Source of the DNA: Deltaproteobacteria bacterium
Lineage (GTDB): Bacteria; Myxococcota_A; UBA9042
Assembly (NCBI GenBank): GCA_016875335.1
Contig: VGRO01000006.1
Span: 1-64,000, forward strand
Reading direction: 5' to 3'
DNA length: 64,000 bases
Within the stretch, counting starts at the first letter, position 1, and each line of letters opens with the position of its first letter. Shown in pieces: positions 25,512 through 35,171 of the stretch. Under the pieces are notes generated by a model. That model was not told where the DNA came from, made no database searches, and saw only the letters and a program-made list of their open reading frames with translations. The position numbers were made by a program, and so were the translations under genes.

Positions 25512-26981
25512 TCACCGCATCAGCACGAACTCGTCCAACTTCTCTTTGCCGTCGCCGCTCCACGCCGTCGCGGTCAGGACCTTGGCATGGACCAACAGTT
25601 GCATATAGTTGGCCTTGCTGCCGTGGTGTGACACTTTGGTCCACCAGCCCTGGCCGTTCTTGTAGGCCGGCGCGTAGAACCCGCCCGCGACCACATAGGT
25701 GATACCCTTGTCGGGCGTGGACGCCTTGTCGTTGAGGATCGGCAGCGACCGCTCGTAGATGTGGTCGTGGCCGTTGATGACCAGATCCACGCCGTGCTTC
25801 TCGAAAAGCGGCACCAGCAGTTCCTTGACCCACGGCGTCTGGCCATGCGGCCCCGCGGAGTAGGTGGTGTGGTGGTACTGCACGATGGTGAAGTCGATGT
25901 CCTTGTCGGCGGCGGCCTGCTTGAGGTCGCTCGTCAACCACTCCAGGCTGCCCTTGACGTTGTCGCTGCTGTTGCTGTCCAGGCCGACGAAGTGCACGTT
26001 GCCGATGTCCAAGGCCCATGCGTGTTCGACCCACTCTGCCGGCAGACCAGGCATCGCCGGCAGCGCGAATTGGTTGTAGTACACGTCGCTGAACAGCTCA
26101 TGATTGCCCTGCACGGGCATCAGCGGCCGGCGGTCAAGGATGGGCTGCATGGCCTTGAACCAGTCGTTCCACTCCGCTTGGGTGCCGACCGTGTTCATGT
26201 CGCCCGAGAAGAACCACGCCAGCGCCGGAATCTGTGCATACGTCGGCGCCCGGACGGCGATGGTGGGCGCACCGCCGCGGCTGTCGCCCGCGAACACGAA
26301 CGGCATCGGCTTGCGGTCGCCCTTCTTGGGCGCGGTACGAAAGCTCCCGACTTTGCCCAGTTCAGGGCCGGTCAGCTTCTTTTTCGCGGGGTCCAGCTCG
26401 ACAAACGTGCCGGATCGAAAGACATAGTCCGTGTCGGGATCGAGGTCCTTGAGTTCGACCGTCCAGGCCACCACCGGGACCATCTTGTCGCCGACGGTGG
26501 CGTCGTAGGTGGCGCCGATGCCTGGGGCGACCTTACCGGATTTTAGCAGGAACCGGCCGTCGTCGCACATCGCCTGCGCAGGGCCGTACAGCAGCTTGGG
26601 CGCATAGCTCGCCAGGTCGGTCCATTCGGTGGTCCATGTGACCGTCAGCGTCGTCGCCGGGTCGCGCTGCCAGGTCATGTGCGGATTGCGCACCTGCTTC
26701 TTGGGGTCGCTGTGCAGCTTGGGCGCGGGCGGCGTCCCGGTGGCGGGGGCGCCGCACGGCCCATCAGGACCGACCACGAAATCGAAGCCGCTGACCAGTC
26801 CGCTGGTCGGTGTGGGCGCGCCGCTGTCGGCAGAGGGCGCGGTGTCCGCAGACGAGGGCGTGTCGGCGGTGGCGCCAACCGCCTCGGGGTCGACCTGCGT
26901 CGTGCCCCCGGAACCAGGCGGCGCCGTGCAGGCGGCCAAGGTCCCAAGCCCCAGGGCGAAAAGAGAGGTCCATCGTTTCAT
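25512..26981 (-). CDS. purple-acid-phosphatase-like metallophosphoesterase lipoprotein
   Basis: 489 aa. Lipobox LAAC with Cys18, then a Ser/Ala/Thr/Asp linker. An N-terminal fibronectin-like domain (about 95-220) precedes a calcineurin-like catalytic domain with all metal motifs: FAGDSRGG, SGDMNTVG, GNHE, QYHHTTY and NGHDHIYER. The likely reaction is hydrolysis of phosphomonoesters at the cell surface. The ATG overlaps the stop of the isomerase gene (ATGA). Together with the phosphoesterase two genes upstream it suggests phosphate scavenging. Confidence 0.88.
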   Translation of the reverse strand: MKRWTSLFALGLGTLAACTAPPGSGGTTQVDPEAVGATADTPSSADTAPSADSGAPTPTSGLVSGFDFVVGPDGPCGAPATGTPPAPKLHSDPKKQVRNPHMTWQRDPATTLTVTWTTEWTDLASYAPKLLYGPAQAMCDDGRFLLKSGKVAPGIGATYDATVGDKMVPVVAWTVELKDLDPDTDYVFRSGTFVELDPAKKKLTGPELGKVGSFRTAPKKGDRKPMPFVFAGDSRGGAPTIAVRAPTYAQIPALAWFFSGDMNTVGTQAEWNDWFKAMQPILDRRPLMPVQGNHELFSDVYYNQFALPAMPGLPAEWVEHAWALDIGNVHFVGLDSNSSDNVKGSLEWLTSDLKQAAADKDIDFTIVQYHHTTYSAGPHGQTPWVKELLVPLFEKHGVDLVINGHDHIYERSLPILNDKASTPDKGITYVVAGGFYAPAYKNGQGWWTKVSHHGSKANYMQLLVHAKVLTATAWSGDGKEKLDEFVLMR

Positions 26982-27988
26982 TTGGGCGTCATCCAGCGCA
27001 GGTGTCCGGCCGAATCTGCCGCGGCACGTGCGGCGTCGAGCCATTGGCGGCGGGCCACGTGTCCACGTTCGGCCGCGAGCTGGGCGATCACCAGCGGCCG
27101 GGCCTCAGCGAGCGACAGTTTGCGCTGCGGTTTGCGCTCGCGCAACAGCAGGACGTGCATACCCCAAGCACTTTGAACAGGTCGCGTGCGCTGGCCGGGT
27201 TCGAGGGCTTGCAGCGCGGCGCGCAGGGCGACATCGAGCACGTCTTCGCCGACCCAGCCGCGATCGCCACCCCGCCCCGCATCGGGCGTCTGCGACAGCA
27301 CCTTGGCCACCGCGGCAAACGGCTCGCCGCGCTCCAGCCGTTCGTTGGCGGCAAGGACCACGGCGCGCGCATGTTCGACGTCGGCGGTGGCATCGCTGGA
27401 GAGAGGCACCGCGATTTCGCTCAACAGAGCCTGCGCGGGCACGACGAAACGCCCCCAGCGCCGTTTGTACCGGTCCGCGATGGCCTCTTCGCCGACGGCC
27501 GTCGCCCCGGCCGGAAGCTGCGCGGCGACCGCGAGGCGGGTGAGCATCATGCGCCGCCATCCAGCCGCCGACTGGCCGAGCGCAGCCAGTTGCGCCGTCC
27601 ACGCTGCACGTCCGCCTTGGTGGGCCTCGGCTTCCGCGGCCAAGGTGTCCGCGTGCGCGGCGAGTTGTTCCGCCACCGCCTTTGGCAGCCCGCGCAGGGC
27701 CAACCGCAGGTCCACGGCTTCGGCCACCGACTGGCGCAGCGCCCAGGGGTGGCCCACGTGGTCGCCGGCCAGCGCCGACTCGGCCTCGCCGCGCAGGACG
27801 CGTTCGCCGTACACGATGGCCAGGACCGCGGGTGCTTGCTTGGGACGGGCTGCGGCATGGGCAGGGGCGGGCTCCGCGAGCAAGCGGAGGCACAGGGACA
27901 GGCACAGGGCCAGCCACAGGGCCACGCACAGGGACGGGGACACGGTCGCGCGCAACACCGGCCGCGGGCAAGACGGCACCGGCGGCAC
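26978..27988 (-). CDS. parvulin-type (PpiC) peptidyl-prolyl isomerase, exported
   Basis: About 336 aa from GTG 27988. A GTG at 28084 that overlaps the upstream stop (GTGA) and one at 27958 are alternatives. The first would leave an unusually long stretch before the hydrophobic segment CVALWLALCLSLC. The C-terminal half has the rotamase pattern: EIAVPLSSDATADVEHARAV, GEPFAAVAKVLSQTPDAGRGGDRGWV, and VQSAWGMHVLLLRER. It would fold exported proteins, plausibly the two co-transcribed phosphatases. The signal peptide is encoded by hexamer-like low-complexity DNA. Confidence 0.75.
   Translation of the reverse strand: MPPVPSCPRPVLRATVSPSLCVALWLALCLSLCLRLLAEPAPAHAAARPKQAPAVLAIVYGERVLRGEAESALAGDHVGHPWALRQSVAEAVDLRLALRGLPKAVAEQLAAHADTLAAEAEAHQGGRAAWTAQLAALGQSAAGWRRMMLTRLAVAAQLPAGATAVGEEAIADRYKRRWGRFVVPAQALLSEIAVPLSSDATADVEHARAVVLAANERLERGEPFAAVAKVLSQTPDAGRGGDRGWVGEDVLDVALRAALQALEPGQRTRPVQSAWGMHVLLLRERKPQRKLSLAEARPLVIAQLAAERGHVARRQWLDAARAAADSAGHLRWMTPK
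27880..27960. repeat. hexamer-like low-complexity tract
   Basis: Runs of short units such as cacagg, gacagg and gccagc (for example caggcacagggccagccac) encode the hydrophobic core of the isomerase signal peptide on the minus strand. Similar G/C-rich short-period tracts occur at 30766-30850 and 52725-52795. Confidence 0.55.
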
Positions 27989-28080
27989 ACCCTCTTCGCG
28001 CGCCAGCAGCAGGGGCCGCAGGCGCCGCTGGTCCGATGCGTCCGCGTCCGATGTGCCTGGCCATGCGTGCCGCGCTCGCC

Positions 28081-30717
28081 TCACTCGTCGTCGTCCTCAG
28101 CCTCGAAAGGCGAATACCGCGTCCACGGCCACGGCGCGGGCGTGCCCTTGTACATCTCCCACAGCAACCGACCGAGCCCCGGAGCGTCGTCGAAGCTCTT
28201 GGGGCCGATGCGCAACCACTGCTTGTGCATGGCCTTGGTCCACTTCTTCTTCTTCTCGTCCTTGTTGGCGGTCGTCGGGTACAGCCGCGGCACGTGCTGG
28301 TAGGGCGTCGCATCGGGCTTGTCCCCAAAGCAGCCGTAGATGGGCGAGGCCAAGGCGTCGAGTTCGGTCAGCGGCAGGACGTCGAGCGCCCGCCGCATCG
28401 TGGCATGGATGCTGCCGATGGCGTGGTGGGTTTTGTTCAAGGTGCCGCGTTTGACCCAGGGCGAGACCACGATGAGCGGGCTGCGGTGGTACTCGACCGA
28501 GTCGCCGCCGTCCTGCGGGTCGTCCTCAAAGATGAACACCACCGTCGAGGTCCAGTCCTTGTGCAGACTGAGCGCCTCGATGATGACCCCGGTCGCCTCG
28601 TCGTTGTCGGCAATCATCGACTTGGGCGAGACGTGCTCGGGGTCGCCGCCGCAGCAGGTGTGGTTGGCCGGCACCGAAATCACCGCAAAATGGGGCAGGT
28701 CCTTGCCCTTGATGTGCTCAGCGAACCACGTGGCTTTGTCGATGTCGGGCACGCCGAGCGCAAACACCAGGCCGGGATAGCCCGACTGCAAGATGTTGGT
28801 GAGACTAAAGGCGTCAGCCATGCCGACGATCTCGCCGAAACTCGCAACCGACAGACCGTGCGCCATCAGATGTTGGAAAAAGAACCCCTTGCCCGGCCGC
28901 GAACCGAAGCCGACGCCCCAGGTGATGTCTGCGCCCTTGTCGGCCAGCTTGTAGTGCTTTTCGACGTAGTCGCTGGCCTTGCCGGCGGTGGCATAGCTGT
29001 GCCCGGTCGCCGAGTAGTCGCCGTCGGTGTAGAAGTTGTCGAGCAGGCAGTACTCTTTGGCCAAACTGTGCAGGTTCGGCGTGTATTCCTCGCCAAAGAG
29101 CGCGAGCTTGGGGTCGGCGGTGACGCCGGTGATTTCGCCGGCAAGATCACCGAGTTCGACATCGAACGTCTTGTTCTCGCGCAAAAGGTAGATGACATGC
29201 TGGATGGGGCCTGGGCCGGACTCGGGCAGGGCGACCTGCTGTGCGGCGCTGGCGGGCACGCGACCCAGGCCGCTCACGCCCAACAGGTTGTCGTACACGT
29301 CGGCCTGCCAGGCTGCCAGTTGCGCGTCGCCGGGAATGGTCACGTGGCTCAGCGTCCCCAGGTAGCCTTCGTCGAGGCTGGTGTCGGCCCAGCCCTTGGG
29401 AAAGCCGGTGCCCTTGCCGTTGACGACCACCATCGACTGGCCCTTGGCGTCCACGGCCACGCCGCTCGGGTACCAGCCGACGGGGATGCTGCCAACTACG
29501 GCCAGCGTCTTGGTGTCCACGACCACCACCTCGTTGGACATCGCGCACACGACGTACAGCCGGCCGCCGTCGGGCGACAGTCCGATGAACCCCGGGTCGC
29601 GACCCTGCGGCGCGAGGCCGGGCACCTGGCTGAGATTGAGGCTGATTTTGGCCAGCACCCCCCAGTTTTCGGCATCGATGACCGCCACGAAGTCGCCTTC
29701 GACCGACGACGCGTACAGCCGCTTGCCATCCGGGGCCAGCGCCAGGCCCTGGGCATTGAACCCGAGATGCAGCCCCTGGCTCGGCGTCGGGTCGGCCCAG
29801 GTCTGGGTGTCGATGCGGTACACGACCCCGGGCATCCACGCCACGGCATACACCCACTTGTCGGCGGACACGGCGAGGTCGTAGGGGATGTGCGGCAGGA
29901 TGGAGGTATTGATCACCTCGCCCGACACCGCATCGATCCGCCACAGGCCAGGCTTGACCTTGTCGTCAGGGTGCAGCGCGCCGGCCAGCACCGCACAGTA
30001 CACGCTCTTGCCGTCCGTGCTCGGCCGCAGCCCCAGGCAACCGTACTTGGCGGCATACGTCTTGTCTTTCTTGAGCTTGCCGTCCGCGCCAACCTGGTAG
30101 CGAAAGCTTGGACTCTTCGGCCCGCCCGATGCGTAAAGGTGCTGCTGGTCTGGCGACCACGACAGCCAGCGGTAGATGTACGCCTCGCCGACGGTCTGCA
30201 CGATTTGGCCGCTCGCCAGGTCCACGACCTGGATGGCCTTGGTCTTTCCGGTGTTGGCGACGTACGCGAACGTGCCGTTGGGGTGCAGCGCCACGCCCAT
30301 CGGATATGCACCGAGGAACACCTGCTTGCCGGCGGGCGTGACCAGGCGGCCGTTGGGCAGCACCCACACCTTTTGGCCGGTCTTGGGATCGGTGTGCTCG
30401 CCGGTCGGCGTCGTGGGGGGCAGGGCAAATCGCGAGGCGGGGCTGGCTATCGCCCATGCCGCGGGTTTCAGGTACTGACCACCCTCCGCGTTGACGTCCA
30501 CCGGCCCCGCGAAAAGAAAGTCTGGACCTCCCTGGGCGGCTTCGGGCGCTGGCTCCGCGGTTTCCGCGGTCAGTTGGCCATCGGCAACCACAGAGGTGTC
30601 CGCCAGTGCACCAGCTGCGTCGGTCGCAGCATTCTTCTTGGCAGCGGGCGTGCCGCACGCCCACGCGCCGCAGGTCCAGGCGGCGAGGGCAAGGCGAATC
30701 AGGGCGCGTGGGACCAT
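28081..30717 (-). CDS. beta-propeller plus phosphoesterase lipoprotein
   Basis: 878 aa. Lipobox AWAC with Cys21. A seven-bladed-type propeller region (about 70-480) has YVTN-like blades (VALHPNGTFAYVANTG, LSPDGGRLYVVC). A phosphoesterase domain (PF04185-like, about 500-800) begins HVIYLLRENKTFD and contains DNFYTDGDYSATGHSYATAG and FEDDPQDGGD. This family includes acid phosphatases and phospholipase C-like enzymes. First gene of a three-gene operon with the isomerase and the metallophosphatase. The ATG start is well placed before the signal. Confidence 0.85.
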   Translation of the reverse strand: MVPRALIRLALAAWTCGAWACGTPAAKKNAATDAAGALADTSVVADGQLTAETAEPAPEAAQGGPDFLFAGPVDVNAEGGQYLKPAAWAIASPASRFALPPTTPTGEHTDPKTGQKVWVLPNGRLVTPAGKQVFLGAYPMGVALHPNGTFAYVANTGKTKAIQVVDLASGQIVQTVGEAYIYRWLSWSPDQQHLYASGGPKSPSFRYQVGADGKLKKDKTYAAKYGCLGLRPSTDGKSVYCAVLAGALHPDDKVKPGLWRIDAVSGEVINTSILPHIPYDLAVSADKWVYAVAWMPGVVYRIDTQTWADPTPSQGLHLGFNAQGLALAPDGKRLYASSVEGDFVAVIDAENWGVLAKISLNLSQVPGLAPQGRDPGFIGLSPDGGRLYVVCAMSNEVVVVDTKTLAVVGSIPVGWYPSGVAVDAKGQSMVVVNGKGTGFPKGWADTSLDEGYLGTLSHVTIPGDAQLAAWQADVYDNLLGVSGLGRVPASAAQQVALPESGPGPIQHVIYLLRENKTFDVELGDLAGEITGVTADPKLALFGEEYTPNLHSLAKEYCLLDNFYTDGDYSATGHSYATAGKASDYVEKHYKLADKGADITWGVGFGSRPGKGFFFQHLMAHGLSVASFGEIVGMADAFSLTNILQSGYPGLVFALGVPDIDKATWFAEHIKGKDLPHFAVISVPANHTCCGGDPEHVSPKSMIADNDEATGVIIEALSLHKDWTSTVVFIFEDDPQDGGDSVEYHRSPLIVVSPWVKRGTLNKTHHAIGSIHATMRRALDVLPLTELDALASPIYGCFGDKPDATPYQHVPRLYPTTANKDEKKKKWTKAMHKQWLRIGPKSFDDAPGLGRLLWEMYKGTPAPWPWTRYSPFEAEDDDE

Positions 30718-30765
30718 CGGGGCCGCCGGACGCAGCCAGTCGGCCGCGGCGCGCTGATTGTGCAG

Positions 30766-30850
30766 GCCGGGCCGGGGTTGGGCAAGGGCCGGGGTTGGGC
30801 AAGGGCCGGGGCTCAGGATCTTGGGCCGGAGCAGGACGGGGTCTTGGGCA
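30766..30850. repeat. G-rich short-period tract
   Basis: Intergenic DNA upstream of the phosphoesterase gene with repeats of gggttgggcaagggccgg and variants. Low complexity, no coding capacity recognised. Confidence 0.55.
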
Positions 30851-30884
30851 CACCCTCGTTTTGGCGCGCGCCTGGCTTGCCCGC

Positions 30885-33008
30885 CTACAGCCCAATATCC
30901 GCCGGGTAGTTCACCTCGATGACATCGCCCTGTTGCGGCGTGACCGGAAAGTAGATGGCCTCGCCGTACACCTTGCACAGGCCATCCTGGCACGCCAAGC
31001 CCGCAGGGCAGTCCTTGGTCGACTTGCAGGCCTGGCCTTGCAGGGCGCTCAGGCCCGCCTTGCCGATGAGGCAGTCCGCCGTGGCCTTGACGTAGAACGA
31101 ATCGCCGTTGGCCGCCTTGTCGCTGGGTCCGCTGACGTACTTCATCTGGATTTTGGCGGTGCCGCGCTGCCGGCTGACCTTGATGAGCGGCGCCTTGGTC
31201 GCCGGGTCGTAGCTCGGCGGGTGCGGCAGGCACACTTTGACCACGCGCGAGAGAATCAGGTCGGCGACGTTCTGCAAGGCCACCGAGAAGTCGGCGCCCT
31301 CGCAGATGTTGGCGACCAGGCCGTTGTCGCCGAACGCGTCGGCCACCTGGATGTAGCGCGACCCATAGCCCGACTCGCCGCGTTCGCCCGAGCAGATGTA
31401 CACCGACTGCACGCCGGCTGTGTTGCGCAGCACCGACCGGTAGTAGCTGGCGCGGTCCCTCTCCACCGTCCACCCGGGCACCGGGGCAGACGGCTTGAGC
31501 GCGTCGCCGGTGATGGTGGCGAAAATGACCCGCGCTGGGTCCGACTTGAGTGACTTGAAGCGGTTGACGAAGTCCGAAACCGCCGCGAAACGCCAATTGC
31601 GCAGTTGGCCCTGTGGGTTGTCCTTGAGCAACGCGGCGATGTTGGCCTCGGCCTCGGCCGTGCAGTCTTTGTATTCCTGCGACGCCTTGTCGGCGAGGTT
31701 CTCGCACTCGGCGGGGCACTTGCGCTTCTTGCCCACCGGGTCCTTGAACCTGGCGTATTCGCAGTAGCCGACCAGCAAGTCGCGGTTGCCGGCGACGCGG
31801 TCGTTGTAGCCCTGACACGAGCGCTGCAGCTCTTTGGGGAACAGCTTGAGCAGCAACGCCTTCTGGTCATCGCTGGTGATGTCGCCGAGGTAGGAGTCGA
31901 GCTCAAAAGTGATCGAGCAATCGTCGTCGTCCGATACCATCACGATGACCAGGTAGGCGTCCTGCCGCACCAGGTCGTTGTACTGGCAGGTGCCCGTGGG
32001 CTTGCCGTTCTTGTCCCGCGGGCAGTTCGGGCCGTTGGGGTCCAGGGCAATCCACGCCGAGCGCAGCCCGCCCTCGAAAAGCGCCTCAGGCTCCTGGTTC
32101 GCGCCGACCGTGGCGTTGCAGCGGAAAAGGTCGAGCTGCGTGCCCTTCTTCTTGACCCCGTCGCCGAGGTCCACCTCCGCGGCCACGGTCTGTTTGAGTA
32201 CGCCAGGCAGTTTTTCGGCCGGCGGGCAACCCGTGGTTTCCGGCTTGAACATGCACCCTGCGGGCTGCACCACCGTGTTGCAGAACACCTTGTGGGCGCC
32301 GCCGGGCGGCACCGTCGGCTCGAACATGGCGTAGCAGTCGCTGTCGGTCTTGCAGCGCAGTTGGCAACTGGTGTTGACCGAACAGTTGTCGTTGTTGTTG
32401 AAGGTGTTGATCGTCGCCGGCGGCTCGGGCGGCGAGAACTTGCAGAACCAATCGCCGGCCTTGAGCCCTGCGGGCGTCAGGCATTTTTCGCCGCCCTGCG
32501 GGCACATGCACGAATTCGTGTCGAAGTTGCTGTACACGAAGCACTTGGGCTTGAAGCAATCGCCATCGGACATGCACGGTTGCTTGGATTTCTCAATGCA
32601 GCTTGGCGGCAATGTGGTGGCAGGCGAATGCACGAACTTACCAATCTTCTTGATACTTTTTCCGTCCGGCACCTGTTGCACGGTCACGACCGCCATCTGT
32701 GCGTCGATGAAGCTCGGGTCCGTCTCCTTGACCTTGCCGTAGTCCTGCAAGCTCTTGATGAACTTTTGGAAGCCGTTGGCCAGCGCCCGTTGCTCCTGGC
32801 ACATCGACGACGAGTGGTCAATGACCCACAGAAAGTCGATCTTGACCGCCTTGTCGCGCGCCAACTGCCGGGTCACGCGGACCTCGAAGCTGTCGAGCAG
32901 GCTGTGGACGGGATAGTCGTTGCAGCCACCGGCAATCATCGCGGCCAACGCAACGATCGCGCACGCGGCGCGGGGCAAACGAAATGGGCGGGCGGCGGTG
33001 CGGTGCAT
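30885..33008 (-). CDS. vWA-type Cys-rich lipoprotein
   Basis: 707 aa. Lipobox AGGC with Cys29 from ATG 33008; a TTG two codons upstream is possible. A vWA-like domain begins FLWVIDHSSSM near 58, so the MIDAS is DHSSS. It is followed by Cys-rich inserts (CNTVVQPAGCMFKPETTGC, CPPAEKLPG). The C-terminal part has CLIGKAGLSALQGQACKSTKDCPAGLACQDGLC, a Cys motif also seen in the giant surface protein. It resembles the large vWA lipoproteins common in myxobacteria. Function unknown, probably binding at the outer surface. Confidence 0.8.
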   Translation of the reverse strand: MHRTAARPFRLPRAACAIVALAAMIAGGCNDYPVHSLLDSFEVRVTRQLARDKAVKIDFLWVIDHSSSMCQEQRALANGFQKFIKSLQDYGKVKETDPSFIDAQMAVVTVQQVPDGKSIKKIGKFVHSPATTLPPSCIEKSKQPCMSDGDCFKPKCFVYSNFDTNSCMCPQGGEKCLTPAGLKAGDWFCKFSPPEPPATINTFNNNDNCSVNTSCQLRCKTDSDCYAMFEPTVPPGGAHKVFCNTVVQPAGCMFKPETTGCPPAEKLPGVLKQTVAAEVDLGDGVKKKGTQLDLFRCNATVGANQEPEALFEGGLRSAWIALDPNGPNCPRDKNGKPTGTCQYNDLVRQDAYLVIVMVSDDDDCSITFELDSYLGDITSDDQKALLLKLFPKELQRSCQGYNDRVAGNRDLLVGYCEYARFKDPVGKKRKCPAECENLADKASQEYKDCTAEAEANIAALLKDNPQGQLRNWRFAAVSDFVNRFKSLKSDPARVIFATITGDALKPSAPVPGWTVERDRASYYRSVLRNTAGVQSVYICSGERGESGYGSRYIQVADAFGDNGLVANICEGADFSVALQNVADLILSRVVKVCLPHPPSYDPATKAPLIKVSRQRGTAKIQMKYVSGPSDKAANGDSFYVKATADCLIGKAGLSALQGQACKSTKDCPAGLACQDGLCKVYGEAIYFPVTPQQGDVIEVNYPADIGL

Positions 33009-33386
33009 GGGCAAAGCGGGCCTCGCGGCAGGACTGCGCGCTGACCGGCACCCCGAAAAGGGGCGCGCGGGTCAGTCCAACAACCTACCACGGGTGGTTG
33101 GAAATGTCTTGCGGTGCCGTGGCCCAGAACCCGCGGGCTGTGCATCGCCTCTTGGGGTCAAAAGGGGCAGCCGCACGCTGGACGTAGGGTGGCTCCTCGG
33201 GGCCTCCGCTCCGACAGCCGCCGATGGTTGCAGTCCAAAAGGCCGCTGCGGTGGACAAGCCCACGCAGCGTTTTCCGTTTTTCGGCGTCGGAGACCTCAT
33301 GGCGGCGGTTTGAGACCGGATCCCGCCAAAGCCCGATTGCCGGAACCCCACCCAGCGGCGCGCTGCAGACGACGCACACAAGCCGC
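33009..33386. other. intergenic stretch without a recognised gene
   Basis: 378 bp between the 3' end of the BtuCD gene and the 5' end of the vWA gene, both on the minus strand. A small palindrome ACCAC-gg-GTGGT (33087-33098) sits near the vWA start. No conserved ORF was recognised. Confidence 0.5.
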
Positions 33387-35171
33387 CTACTGCCCTCCGC
33401 CCAGCAGCGCAGCCTGCACTTTCGCGTCGCCGTGCGGCCCCTGGCCGACGACCTCGCCGTCGGCGAGCGCCACCACCCAGTCGGCGTGCGCCGCTGCCGC
33501 CGCGTGGGCGTGGGTTGCCACGACCACCAGCCGCCGTTCGCTGTGGGCGAGCGCGCGCAGCGTCGCAAAGAGGCGCGCCGTCTGGCCCGGATCCAAGGAC
33601 GCCGTCGGCTCGTCGAGCAAGAGCACGCGCGGTTCGAGCGCCAAGACCATGGCCACCAATGCCCGCTGGCGTTCACCGCCCGACAATGCGCCGACGTCGA
33701 GGTGCGCGCGGTCCGCCAGGTCCACCTGGGCCAAGGCGCGCGCCACGATCGCCTGGTCCGCGGCGGGCAGTCGCGCGCCGACCCGCCACAGCCAATGCCC
33801 GCCTATCCGGGCGTGGCGACCCAGCGCGACGAGATCGTCGGCGCTCACTCCGGACTCGACCGCACCCGCCTGCGGCAGCCAGCCGATGTCGCCGCGGCCG
33901 AGCGCCCCCAAGGGTGGCGCGCCGCCCAACAACACCGAACCCGCGTCGGCGGGCTGCACCCCGGCCAGGGCGCGCAACAACGTCGATTTGCCGCTGCCGT
34001 TTTCGCCAACGATGGCCACCAGTGCGGGGGCGGCGGCCTCCAGGTCCACGCCGTGCAACGCCCCGCGGTCGCCAAAGCGGACGCACAGGCCACGGACGGA
34101 CAGTTGCACTCCGTCGCCGAGCGCCCGACCGCTGCCATGGAGCCGCGGCAACGGTATCGCGGCGACCGCGTCGCGCAGCAGCACCACCAACAGCGGAGCG
34201 CCGCACAAGGCGGTCAAGACGCCAAGCGGCACCTCGCCTGGCGCCGCGAGCTGGCGGCTCAGGCCGTCGAGCGCCGCCAAAAGGCCTCCGCCGAACAGCG
34301 CCGAAGCCGGCAACGTCGCGCGCTGATCGCGGCCGAGCCACAGCTTGAGCGCGTTGGGCACCAGCAGGCCCACGAACCCCACGATGCCGGCAATGGAGAC
34401 CGCCACCGCCGACAGCGCGCTCGCCCACCACACCGCGCGGCGGCCCAGACGGGTGGCGTCCACGCCGAGGCCAGCGGCGCGTTCGTCTCCGAGCGTCAGC
34501 GCCTGAAGTTGGGCGAGGTGCGCGAGCGACCACAGCAGCGCACCCGCAACCACCGCGAGACCGGGAAGCGCCGCGCCCAGGTCGGGCAGCGCGACGCCGC
34601 CCATCAGCCAGTGCGTCGCTGCGCGCAATCGGGTGTCGCTCAGTTGCGTCAGCACAAATGAGGTGGCGGCGCCGGCAAACGCCGTCATCACCAGCCCGGC
34701 GACGAGGATGCGCTCTGCCGACGCCCGCCGCGCCAATCGGAAGGCCATCGACACCGCCAGCAGCGCGCCCCCAAATGCCGCGAGCGGTTGCAGCCACGGC
34801 AGCCAGCCGCCGACCTGCCAGTCCAACTGGGCGCCGAGTGCGGCCACCACCGGTACCACCGACACAGCAGCCAGCGTCGCGCCGGCACTGGTGCCGACCA
34901 GGTACGGATCGGCGATCGGGTTGTGGGTCGCGGTCTGCAGCAGCGCTCCCGCCAACGCCAGGGCCGCGCCGACCAGCCACGCTCCGAGCGTCCGCGGGGC
35001 GCGCACATCCAGCAGGATCACCTGGGCGGTGAGGTCGCCAGCCAGCGCGCCGCGCACCAGGTGGATCAGACTGTGCGGCGCCGGTCCGAGCGCGAGGCCG
35101 ACGACGCCGCCGCACGCCGTAGCCGCCAGGCCGCCGAACCACGCCCAGCGCAACGCGGTGCGCGGCGTCAA
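33387..35171 (-). CDS. fused B12 ABC transporter: permease BtuC plus ATPase BtuD
   Basis: 594 aa. Residues 1-325 are a FecCD/BtuC-type permease: about ten hydrophobic segments, ILLDVRAPRTLGAWLVGAALALAG, and the family signature HNPIADPYLVGTSAGATLA. Residues about 345-594 are an ABC ATPase with Walker A GENGSGKST, signature LSGGERQR, Walker B VLLLDEPTA and switch His in ATHAHA. There is no stop or start between the two, so this is a genuine fusion. BtuC and BtuD are usually separate. The start is taken as TTG 35171, overlapping the BtuF stop (TTGA). Last gene of the riboswitch operon. Confidence 0.88.
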   Translation of the reverse strand: MTPRTALRWAWFGGLAATACGGVVGLALGPAPHSLIHLVRGALAGDLTAQVILLDVRAPRTLGAWLVGAALALAGALLQTATHNPIADPYLVGTSAGATLAAVSVVPVVAALGAQLDWQVGGWLPWLQPLAAFGGALLAVSMAFRLARRASAERILVAGLVMTAFAGAATSFVLTQLSDTRLRAATHWLMGGVALPDLGAALPGLAVVAGALLWSLAHLAQLQALTLGDERAAGLGVDATRLGRRAVWWASALSAVAVSIAGIVGFVGLLVPNALKLWLGRDQRATLPASALFGGGLLAALDGLSRQLAAPGEVPLGVLTALCGAPLLVVLLRDAVAAIPLPRLHGSGRALGDGVQLSVRGLCVRFGDRGALHGVDLEAAAPALVAIVGENGSGKSTLLRALAGVQPADAGSVLLGGAPPLGALGRGDIGWLPQAGAVESGVSADDLVALGRHARIGGHWLWRVGARLPAADQAIVARALAQVDLADRAHLDVGALSGGERQRALVAMVLALEPRVLLLDEPTASLDPGQTARLFATLRALAHSERRLVVVATHAHAAAAAHADWVVALADGEVVGQGPHGDAKVQAALLGGGQ

